From Azolla caroliniana (lineage: Eukaryota > Polypodiophyta): a stretch of 64,000 nt of DNA. The stretch's first letter is position 1. Every line of letters starts with the position of its first letter. The stretch spans positions 17,298,001 through 17,362,000 of the forward strand of contig JBHGNT010000015.1 in the NCBI GenBank assembly GCA_043228905.1. Reading direction: 5' to 3'. Both the position numbers and the translations under genes were made by a program. Below the pieces are notes generated by a model that saw only the letters and a program-made list of their open reading frames with translations, searched no databases and was not told the origin of the DNA. Positions 11,690 to 19,955 of the stretch are shown piece after piece.

Positions 11690-12074
11690 TGTAAAAAGTA
11701 GCGTGCGGAAGCAGGTATGAAGACAAAACAGAGGAAGGAAACTCAGGTTCAATGGAGAGCTTAGGCTTACACGGTATACGTGGGAGAGACAGGGAGAGAA
11801 ACAAAAAAAACTATATTCAACAATAATACTCAGTCTGTACATAAGACGTGCTCAGTGAGCACTTTTATACAAGTCCTAAAAGGACTGAACGAAGTACTGA
11901 AAGTACTTCAATGCTCATCAAGAGCTCCTACACTAACTCCCAAATATATTCCTCATGGAATATCTTTCCTAACGACCTCCTGGTTTACGCACTCGGCCTA
12001 ACCGATCGGTCCCAACTGATCCAGTCCTCGGCTTCTTCAGCCGATCCGGCCGATGTTGAGCTTGTCTCTCAACA
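11690..12074 (-). repeat. copia B 3' LTR (385 bp)
   Basis: TGTAAAAAGTAGCG at the left and CTCTCAACA at the right on the plus strand, matching 24447-24831 over the full length. Confidence 0.95.
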
Positions 12075-12085
12075 CTCCCCCTCAA
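12075..12085 (-). other. copia B polypurine tract
   Basis: On the minus strand TTGAGGGGGAG abuts the 3' LTR, the expected place for plus-strand priming. Confidence 0.8.
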
Positions 12086-12707
12086 GCTCAACTTGAGGCT
12101 CTTCGGGATCCTCGGGCTCACAGCTCCGGTTCCTCCTGGCTTCACGCCACGCTCGCGCTCCTCGACTTGTTCGACTCTGCGCGCTTCGACCCTTCCGGTC
12201 GGCTTGTCTGCTCATGCGGCCCTTATCAGCTCTTCTGCTGTTGCGGTGTTGACGCTTCTCCTGCTGCCTTTTCTTCCGCTTGGGCCTCGGTTGATTCAAC
12301 GTGTCTGAATCAAACATCCGAACCGACTCGGCTACCTCCGATCGGTTTTCGCTCTCGTCCGAGTTGGCTGTCTCCAACTCGTCTTCGGTCTTCTGGCCCT
12401 CGATGGCGTCGTCTCCCCTATGCGTGGTTGGTTTCGGCCCTTTCCTTCGGCTGCTCCCCTTCTATCCGCTTTCAGACTTTTCCGTGGGTCCGCCCTCGGC
12501 TTCTTCAGCCGATCCGAAGTCGAACTCGACAACCGAGTCAACCGACTCGGTGGTGTTGCGGTCTCCGCTCCTTTCCTGCTGCCTTGCTTGGTCGTTCGGG
12601 ACTTTTCTCCCCCTCAAGTTTGGCACGTCGAGGTGACGCAATCCGAGCGCACCTGAGAATTGCCGCAACTTGTCCAGACCAAGAGGCTTGGTGAAGATGT
12701 CGGCAAC

Positions 12708-13835
12708 CTACCGATCCGTCGGAACGTACTGAAGTTCGACTTCACCGGAAAGAACACGCTCATGGACGAAATGGTAGTGCACCTCAATGTGCTTGGTCCG
12801 TGCGTGGAAAACGGGGTTTTTCGCGAGCTGGATGCTGTTGAGGTTGTCGCAGTAGATCGTCGTCGGATCTGACACCTCCACTTGCAGGTCCTTAAGTAGC
12901 CGCTTCAACCATATGGCTTCGCATGTCGCGACAGCCGCTCCTTGGTACTAAGCTTCGGTGCTCGACAGTGCAACTATCGGTTGCTTCTTACTGCTCCACG
13001 CGATCGTGGCACTCCCGAGGGAGAACGTGTATCCGGACGTGGATCGGCGATCGGCGGCGTTGCCAGCCCAATCAACATCGGTGTAGCCGACTAACTGCGT
13101 GGCCGCACCGGTCCGATATAACAGTCCCCGGTCCTTAGTGCTGTTGACATACCGAAGTATGCGTTGTGCACACTGAAGGTACTCCTCGGTAGGTCGCGCC
13201 ATGAACTGACTGATCACCCCGACCGGATAAATGAGGTCGGGTCGGGTGATGGTCAAGTATATGAGGCTTCCGACAATTTGTCGGAACCTCGTCGGGTCGC
13301 ATACCTTTCCCGTATCGAGACGAAGCTTGACGGTTCTGTCCAGAGGAGTCGAGACGGACTTACAGTCGGCCATCCCGAATTTGAAGAGCATAGTCAGCAC
13401 GTAATGACGTTGGCTGATCAATATGCCTTCGGGGGTACGGATCACTTCGATCCCGAGGAAGTAATGAAGGTCCCCCAGATCCTTCATGTCGAACGATGTC
13501 GCAAGCTGGAGCTTCACGCGGTCGATTTCACCTAGGTCAGCGCCGGTGATGACCAAGTCATCAACATATAGTAGAATACTAACCGGTCCGAGTCGACCTT
13601 TCCAGATGAACAGGGAAGAGTCTGATTTTGACGTGACGAAGCCCATCCAACGCAATTGTTGCGTGATCTTCGCGTTCCAGGCACGCGGGGCTTGCTTCAG
13701 TCCGTAAAGAGACTTCTTCAGTCGGCATACTAACTGGTCCGAGTCGACCTTTCCGGATGAACAGGGAAGAGTCTGATTTTGACATGATGAAGCCCATCCG
13801 ACGCAGTTGTTGCGTGATCTTCGCGTTCCAGGCAC
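12708..13835 (-). pseudogene. copia B RT C-terminal part and RNase H
   Basis: From 13835 down: [28 protein letters not shown] (YVDD active site), SFDMKDLGDLHYFLGIEV, then RNase H with YTDVDWAGNAADRRSTSGY and ALSSTEA. A stop near 12948 splits RNase H. The last part (12708-12908) reads YCDNLNSIQLAKNPVFHARTKH and ends at 12708. Beyond it are the codons for LGLRHLDVPNLRG, a common copia C-terminal end. The start overlaps a 151-bp tandem duplication that puts this piece out of frame with the RT upstream. Confidence 0.85.
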
Positions 13836-14622
13836 GCGGGGCTTGCTTCAGTCCGTAAAGAGACTTCTTCAGTCGGCATACTGCCGAGGAGTTTGTTCCG
13901 GAGTGAAATCCGAGGGGCTGTACCATGTACACTTGTTCCTCAAGGTCACCTTGCAGGAACGCATTCTTTACATCCATTTGATGTAAGTGCCACCCCTTCG
14001 CCGCAGCTACTGCCAGCAAAACACGGACGATCGTCATTTTCGCGACTGGCGCAAACGTCTCATCGTAGTCGATGTCGTGTTTCTGTGCGTAGCCCTTTGC
14101 CACTAGCCGAGCCTTGTACCGGTTGACCGAGCCATCGGTGTTGTACTTGACCTTGTACACCCACCTACACCCGATCGACTTCACACCCTTTGGTGTGTCA
14201 ACCAGGTCCCAGGTCTCGTTCTCTGCCAATGCGTGCATCTCTTCCTCCATCGCGGCACGCCAATTCGCGTCTTTAGCCGCTTCTGCATAGCTCTCTGGCT
14301 CACGCACTTCCGCTACACGGGTCATGTACGCATAATGATGCGCCATGTACTCGTTGTATCCGAACTGCACAACTGGGTTCTTTTGGCGGGTGGATCGGCG
14401 TAATCTCACATTAGCCGATGTCGAGGCCTTCTCGGTCGACGCGGTCTTCATCTTTAAAGACCTGTCACCGGCTCCCTCAGAGTCGGACTCGCGTCGGTCT
14501 GACTCGTTCCTTTCCGTGCCGGAATCCGACACCTTCTTCTTCCCTTTCTCTTTGCGCGTAAGCCGTCTCCTCGGCTTCCTGCGCGGGGAATGCACGGCTG
14601 AGTCTCCACTACTCGCCAGCAC
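13579..14622 (-). pseudogene. copia B RT N-terminal part with integrase-RT linker
   Basis: Starts in a Ser/Lys/Arg/Glu-rich linker, then [33 protein letters not shown] and [13 protein letters not shown] (RT start). [19 protein letters not shown] and [15 protein letters not shown] are conserved copia RT blocks, the last with a catalytic Asp. The frame runs through one [15 protein letters not shown] copy, then into nonsense sequence because of the 151-bp duplication. It is also out of frame with the integrase piece at 14682-15794. Confidence 0.85.
13581..13882. repeat. 151-bp tandem duplication in the copia B RT
   Basis: The block starting AAC[C/T]GGTCCGAGTCGACC at 13581 repeats at 13732 and both end at GTCGGCATACT. 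The units differ at a handful of bases. 151 is not a multiple of three, so the duplication breaks the RT frame. Confidence 0.85.
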
Positions 14623-14681
14623 TTCATCGGACTGATCATACCAACTCAGTCATCCAATCGGTCCACTTAACCGGAGTGAAA

Positions 14682-15794
14682 TCAGACTCTCTTCGCGGGT
14701 CTCGATTTCGGGCTCATCCGGAGGCATCTCGGCCTCGCTGACCTCATCGTCAGAACACGGATTGGACTCGGGGGCTTGTACCAGGACACGGACTCGTCAA
14801 CCACAACGTCGCGGCTAACACGCGCTTGTTTGGTGCGAGGGTTATAGCACTTATAACCCTTCTGCTCGTCCGAGTAACCAACCAAGATGCACTTCTCGGC
14901 CTTTGCGTCCAGCTTCCTCCTTTTCTCCTTCGGTACATGCACATACGCAATGCTACCGAAAAACCTCAAGTGTCGCAAGTTCGGCTTCGTTCCGAAATAT
15001 AGCTCGTGCGCCGACACTTTGTCTCCGATCCAGTTCTGGATGTATACCGCGGTCCTCACCGCCTCGGCCCAATAGAACTTGGGCAAGCTCTTCTCCTCCA
15101 GCATTGCCCGTGCCGCTTCCACAATCGACCGGTTCTTCCTCTCGGCCACGCCGTTCTGCTCTGGCGTGTATCTACAACTGAATTTGCGCCGAATTCCCAT
15201 TTGTTGTAGATAACCGTTGAATTGACCGGAAAAGTACTCTTTCCCGCCATCTGACCGTAGGCACTTGATCTTTCGTCCCGTTTCCATTTCCACGAACCCT
15301 TTGAGGTCCCGGAAACAGTCGAAGACTTCGCTCTTCCTCTCAATGAGGTAGATCCACGTGTGCCGCGTGTGGTCGTCGATGAAGGAGACGAAGTATCGGC
15401 TCCCGCCAAGACTAACGTTTAGTGCCGGTCCCCACACATCCGAGTGTATAAGGTCGACCTTGTTCCGGCTCCGGTTTCGCTCGTTGGGGAAGGGAAGTCG
15501 GTGTTGCTTCCCGAGCTGGCAGGCTTCACAAATTTGTGCCTTTCGGCCACTAAACTTGGGCAATCCGAACACTACCTGTTTCGATTGCAGATCTTGAAGC
15601 TGCTGGTAGTTGACGTGGCCTATCCACTTGTGCCACAAGTCAATGTCCGACTCAGCTTTTTGTCCCTTCACGAACATTGTAGTGCCGCCGTTAGTGGAGT
15701 CGAGGATGAACATCCTCCCGTCTCTGCGCCCTTGCGCGATCACACGGCCTTCTTCCTCAATGAAGCACCCGAGGTGTGTAAACCGAACCTCCAT
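14682..15794 (-). pseudogene. copia B integrase
   Basis: 370 open codons. GAG-pre-integrase and zinc module: DLWHKWIGHVNYQQL then CEACQLGKQHRLPF. The catalytic core shows VDLIHSDVWGP (first Asp), CLRSDGGKEYFS (second Asp) and TPEQNGVAERKNRS (Glu), so the DDE triad is present. The C-terminal part is LRHLRFFGSIAYVHVPKEKRRKLD and ILVGYSDEQKGYKCYNP. Its first residues continue the protease piece across a stop near 15810; the end is out of frame with the RT piece. The domain itself is the best preserved part of copia B. Confidence 0.88.
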
Positions 15795-15809
15795 CCCTTG
15801 GTCGACGAT

Positions 15810-16300
15810 CTATCCGACCGAGACCAAGTTTTTCGTGATTGTCGGAACGTGCAACACATTCTTGAGTTTCCCTTTCTGCCCGACATGGCTAAGGGGAACT
15901 TCTCTGACATTCGCGATCGGATGCGGAGTGTCGTCTCCTGTTGCGACTACTCCAAGTTGTATCGGTTTTTCAAGGTACGAGAACCACTCCTTATGGCTCA
16001 TCATGTGGTTTGACGCGCCGGAGTCTACATACCACACCTCGTTTGGTCTCGGGGTGCTCTGTTTCATTGAGTTTGCTTCGTGTCTCGTCACGAAGACAGA
16101 CCCTTCTCCGGCTCTCCCGGAGTCTTCAGCGTAGTGCGATCGCTGTCGATTTCCCTTGTCAGTATGTCTGGAGCCGTTCCCGGAACCAGTTCTCTCCGAA
16201 TTGGCGCGCTTCTTCCAGCACTCACTTTCCTTGTGGCCTTTCTTGCCACAGTACCAACACTCCGCGATGGACTTCCCTTGCCGGTTCTCGCTTCGACTCC
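15810..16300 (-). pseudogene. copia B zinc knuckle and protease
   Basis: The knuckle CWYCGKKGHKESEC is at about 16215-16262 and the protease motif VWYVDSGASNHMMSHKEWF at about 15990-16035. The frame runs to VPTITKNLVSVG and stops at about 15810, just before the integrase piece. In intact relatives this is one continuous polyprotein, so the stop is a lesion. Confidence 0.82.
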
Positions 16301-16394
16301 CCCTGTTTCCGGAGGGTTTGGAGTTGTTGTCGGCATCACTTCAGTGCCTTCTTTCTTGATCTCGTCGGCCCCCTCCATTGCGTGCCGACTCGCC

Positions 16395-16981
16395 TCATCC
16401 TCCACGTCCACGGGGCCTATCTCCCTCTGTGTACAACATTCTGCTGTCGGTGTGCATGCTTGTAGATGCACCCGCGTGGTTCTCCTCTACCAGGAGCATC
16501 GACTGTAAGTCGAAAAAGGACGGCGTATTCTCCCGGGTACACACAACCGTTCGGAACGCTCCGAACTTCGACGCCAAACCTCTGAGACAGATCTGGACCA
16601 TCTCGCTCTCCTCGATGTTCACCTCTATGGAGGCGAGGGAGTCGCAGATATTCTTGATCTTCGAGGTATAGTCCGCCACCGACATGTCGCGTTGTCGTAG
16701 GTTGCTCAACTCCTGTCGGAGCTGAAGCTTCCTGGTTGTGGTGCTCGCGGCGAAAATCTTCTTCAGATTTTCCCACGCACCCTTCGGTGTCTTTGCATCC
16801 CGAACATAGCTCAATAGCTGTTCGCCCACACACGATGCGAAGCAGTATAGTACCCTGCTCACCGATTGCTCCCATGACGGGAAGTCTCTGTGTGTCGATT
16901 CGGGTGCCGTGTCATTAGCTCCTTTGACATAACTCCAGTCGCCGTGCCCGAGCAGGTACTGGTGCATCTTGTAGGACCAAG
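16395..16981 (-). pseudogene. copia B gag (capsid), N-terminus split off by C1
   Basis: Open from the C1 insertion point: WSYKMHQYLLGHGDW, AWENLKKIFAASTTTRKLQLRQEL, MSVADYTSKIKNICDSLASI and FFDLQSMLLVEE. These are the standard copia capsid blocks (UBN2 family). The first residues lie beyond C1 at 24318-24400. Joining the flanks at the ACGC duplication keeps this frame open, which supports the exact insertion point. Downstream the frame is lost before the zinc knuckle. Confidence 0.85.
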
Positions 16982-16985
16982 ACGC
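16982..16985. repeat. target-site duplication ACGC, left copy (C1)
   Basis: ACGC precedes the C1 LTR start and also follows its end (24314-24317). The internal LTR edges have other bases there, so ACGC is target, not element. Confidence 0.85.
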
Positions 16986-17217
16986 TGTCGTGAAGAAAAC
17001 CGTCCATAGGCGGAATCGGCGCACCAAGGCGTGGGAACCGGTTCTTCACGCGCGCACGCTCCGAGTTGTACATAGAAACGAATTGAGAGGATAATCGGCA
17101 GGAACGGGCCCTAACTCAAGTGGAGACAAAGACCGCGCGAACAGTCTTTTCGGTCGCGCGCGCGAACTGTACGAGTCGGCGGCGTAACTACGCGGATCCG
17201 TGAAAAACGGAGCGGAT

Positions 17218-17238
17218 CCCTGTCCAAAAGGGACAGGG
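17218..17238 (+). promoter_or_regulatory. perfect hairpin in C1 U3, upstream of the TATA box
   Basis: CCCTGTCC, loop AAAAG, GGACAGGG: eight paired bases, ending 33 bases before the TATA box. A looser inverted repeat (GGATCCGT...ACGGAGCGGATCC) lies just upstream. Could be a factor-binding site or RNA structure; function unknown. Confidence 0.5.
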
Positions 17239-17271
17239 AATAAAGCTGACACGACGGCCTGTTCGTCGGCC

Positions 17272-17278
17272 TATATAA
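17272..17278 (+). promoter_or_regulatory. putative TATA box of the C1 LTR promoter
   Basis: TATATAA followed by GGAGCGGG about 290 bases into the LTR, the usual U3 promoter layout. Repeated at 23801-23807 in the 3' LTR. Confidence 0.65.
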
Positions 17279-17788
17279 GGAGCGGGAAAGAGCTGTTGCA
17301 GGGATCTGGCGCGGAGAGGACGAAGTGCTGTCGGACCGTTTCTGGACGCTTCGCTCCCTCTGTTTCCTTCCTTCTTGAGCTCCAAAGCTTTCTGTGCAGG
17401 GTTCCGGGGAGGCTCGCGCTGTTTCGAGGAACGCCCGAGTGCTTCCGGCAGCACCTCCGACCTGCTACCCCCCCCCATTTCCCCGTTTGTGCGTCGAAGC
17501 GAACAGGCATCGGCATCTGTTCGCCGGCCTGTTCGGTTGCAACCAACCTGTGCCCCATCGGGGGTTGTAGTCGTGTTAGCCATTTTGTTAATACACATAT
17601 TTAGTCATTCGCATCCGTCTGTGTCGGTGTCTGTTCGCGTTCTCCGTGCTGAAGGGCCGTGTCCCTGCGTATCCCCGGTCCTGCGTAGCCGGTTCTCTCT
17701 CTTTCTCCTCCCTCGCTTGCTCTTTGGTTCGAGACCCCCGCGGTCCCGCCTCTATTCCACACGCACTTGCGTAATATCTCGACATCTT

Positions 17789-17805
17789 TGGTGAACCCGA
17801 CGTGA
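17789..17805 (+). other. C1 primer binding site, tRNA-Trp
   Basis: TGGTGAACCCGACGTGA starts four bases after the LTR. It is the complement, from memory, of the 3' end of plant tRNA-Trp(CCA) including CCA. The same 17 bases occur at 37432 in C2. Confidence 0.8.
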
Positions 17806-17828
17806 AAGAGGCGGCAGAAGAGCAGAAG

Positions 17829-19955
17829 ATGAGGGGGTCGGATCTCGCAGAGGCCATGGCTTCGGCCGTGGATCGGATCGTAAACGCGCGCGAGGGTACC
17901 GGTGCCCTCGACAGAGCTATTGAGGCGGTCGTCGGCACGATCGGCCGGTTCGATGGGAGGGATGCCACGAAGTATCTGGCGTCCTACGGTGCAGAAATGT
18001 TGATGCGGGACATTCCGGAAGAAAGGCGTCTTGCCGGTTTTCCCCGAGTGGCAATGCCGAGCATCCATGCGGAGGTGCTCGAGGTGCGGGCGGAGAGCCG
18101 TACCTGGGAGGAGTTCGAAGGTCGGCTCCTAGAGAAATACGGGCTGGACGACGCGCTCCGGCTTTCGAAGCGAAGGTTCATGGAATGGGTGGAGTCCCCG
18201 GGGAAGGGAAGAAACGCGTCGGCACTCCTCCGGGAGTTCGAGGAAAACTTTGCGCGCCTTTCGGCGCTCGACCGAACCATCCTGGACACGAGCCGGGTCT
18301 TGCTGTTTGTCAAGTCGGTCGACGAGCGGGATCGGGAGCAAGTGGGCCTCCTGCTGGAAACCGAAGACGGGCTCACTACCGACTGGGCGGCTGTCAGGAA
18401 GGTCTGTGGCCGTTTCGACAAACGGCGAGAATGGGCGGATAACGGGGCGACTGGGTCGGGCTCGGTCGCAGCAAGGAAGCTCGAACCAGCGCCACAGGTG
18501 CGCAAGGAAGAGACCCGGGAGTGGTTGGAAACCGGTTCGGCTTCGACCGGCGTAGTCAGAGGCTCAACCGGAGGAGCGGCGCTGGAGGAATTGACGAAGG
18601 CGATAAAGGACCTCCAAATCGCGCAGGCCCGAAGGGAAGGAGGCGAACCGGCTCGTGACCGACGGCCGGCGGCAGGAAACAGGTGCATGTGGTGCGATGA
18701 AGTCGGCCACGTTCGGAAGGACTGCGGCGACTTCGCGGAGGCGCTGAGGGACCGGGTGGTGTACCTGTGGGAAGGACGGGTGCATGCCAGCGACACCCGA
18801 AGGGCCCTGAGCCGAAACGACGGAAAGGGTGGTATGAAAAGGTTGATGGAAGAGGCGGCGGCCCGACACGCGGAATCCGTCCACTACTCGGCGTCGGCCG
18901 GCATTCGAGTCGGGGGCGGCGAGGCCCGAAAGGAAAGCAAAGCCGGATTCTGGCCGACGATGCTGGAAGGCCTTGCCGGTGCAGGGCTTAAAAGGGAGGA
19001 ATCGGACCGTGCGGAGAAACGGGTACGGGAGATGACCGGGTGGAGCGACCCGGTCGAGGAAAGGACGGGCTTCGTGGAAGCCGCTTGCCGGAACTACGAG
19101 GCTCTGGTAGAAGAGAAGCGGGTGGGAAAACCCGGGACGACCGGGCCCTCACAACGATACGAGACCCGGTCCGGGCCACGACGGGACGAAGCCGGCAGGG
19201 CCGGTACGCAAGATAAACCCCAGAAGGGCGGGTACCGTCTGGGGACGGAGATAGAAAGAACCACGGACTTACGAAAGGTCCTGGAGGAACGGATCCTCGA
19301 CAGCAAGGTGGAGCTGTCGCTACGGGAGGTGCTTGGAATCGCCAAGAAGGAGTTCCACGACTCCATCGTGGACTTGGTGAAACGGAAGAGGCTGTCAACG
19401 GAGACAGAACCGGAAAGACCGGTGGAAGTGCGGACGACGCACCTAGACGACATGGCGCTGGGAGACGAGTGGGCGGAAAGCCACTATTCGAGACCGCACT
19501 GGGCCCGAGCGACCACGGAAACCCCGGTGAAGATCGGCGATGTCCAGGAACCGGTGATAGCTTTGGTGGACCACGGATCGGAGATCAATTTGATGTCCAT
19601 GGACTTCTATAAGAAGGGCAAATGGCCGATCAACACCAAGCACGGGTGGAAAATAAGGGCAGCAACGCGCGCCACCGAGGAACTGCACGGGGCCTGTCCG
19701 AATGTGCGAGTCAAGATCGGCGACGTCGAGATTGACCAGCACTTCTTCGTGCAGGAGACATCTTTGCATCCGGTCATACTGGGAGAGCCGTACATCACGG
19801 CGGCGCGAATGGAGACCAAGGTGCTGGACAATGGTTCGGCCTATGCGCGGGTCAAGAGCCAGGACGGCCGCCATTCGGTCCAGTTTTTGACGGTTAGGCC
19901 GAACCACGAGCGTAACCGCGACTCCCTCGGTTCCGATAACCGAGAGGATTTTTAG
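17829..19955 (+). CDS. C1 Gag-protease polyprotein
   Basis: 708 codons from the first ATG after the primer binding site (MRGSDLAEAMAS). The capsid-like helical part occupies residues 1-200, with YLASYGAEMLMRDIPEERR, FEGRLLEKYGL and LLREFEENFARL. A zinc knuckle CMWCDEVGHVRKDC lies near residue 286. A charged linker follows. A retropepsin domain near 575-670 has active site ALVDHGSEINLMS (Asp about residue 581), a second strand region HFFVQE and the end HPVILGEPYITAARME. The active site reads Asp-His-Gly, not Asp-Ser/Thr-Gly, as in C2 and C3. The stop TAG directly follows a run of five T, a likely -1 shift site into pol. Compared with C2, no lesion is visible. Confidence 0.92.
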   Translation: MRGSDLAEAMASAVDRIVNAREGTGALDRAIEAVVGTIGRFDGRDATKYLASYGAEMLMRDIPEERRLAGFPRVAMPSIHAEVLEVRAESRTWEEFEGRLLEKYGLDDALRLSKRRFMEWVESPGKGRNASALLREFEENFARLSALDRTILDTSRVLLFVKSVDERDREQVGLLLETEDGLTTDWAAVRKVCGRFDKRREWADNGATGSGSVAARKLEPAPQVRKEETREWLETGSASTGVVRGSTGGAALEELTKAIKDLQIAQARREGGEPARDRRPAAGNRCMWCDEVGHVRKDCGDFAEALRDRVVYLWEGRVHASDTRRALSRNDGKGGMKRLMEEAAARHAESVHYSASAGIRVGGGEARKESKAGFWPTMLEGLAGAGLKREESDRAEKRVREMTGWSDPVEERTGFVEAACRNYEALVEEKRVGKPGTTGPSQRYETRSGPRRDEAGRAGTQDKPQKGGYRLGTEIERTTDLRKVLEERILDSKVELSLREVLGIAKKEFHDSIVDLVKRKRLSTETEPERPVEVRTTHLDDMALGDEWAESHYSRPHWARATTETPVKIGDVQEPVIALVDHGSEINLMSMDFYKKGKWPINTKHGWKIRAATRATEELHGACPNVRVKIGDVEIDQHFFVQETSLHPVILGEPYITAARMETKVLDNGSAYARVKSQDGRHSVQFLTVRPNHERNRDSLGSDNREDF
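19926..19944 (+). promoter_or_regulatory. stem-loop just 5' of the gag stop of C1
   Basis: CTCGGTT, loop CCGAT, AACCGAG: seven pairs ending four bases before the T run. C2 keeps the stem and changes only the loop (CCGAA). Confidence 0.5.
19949..19955 (+). promoter_or_regulatory. putative -1 ribosomal frameshift site at the C1 gag end
   Basis: T TTT TAG in the gag frame. Slipping back one base gives TTT TTA GAG and enters the pol frame, which is open from here to 23443 with no ATG near the junction. Seventeen bases on, GTGGGG (19972) can pair with CCCCAC (20006). The arrangement is conserved in C2 at 39591-39597. Confidence 0.6.

Larger units (their letters stand above)
16986..17784 (+). repeat. 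C1 5' LTR (799 bp)
   Basis: Starts TGTCGTGAAGAAAACC and ends TAATATCTCGACA. Same as 23515-24313 except GCGCGC versus GCACGC near position 70. U3 holds a TATA box and inverted repeats that the C2 LTR lacks. Confidence 0.95.

Noticed and set aside
17046-17604. Open frames within the C1 LTRs
   Set aside because: They recur only because the two LTRs are copies. They lack any domain and differ from the C2 LTR.
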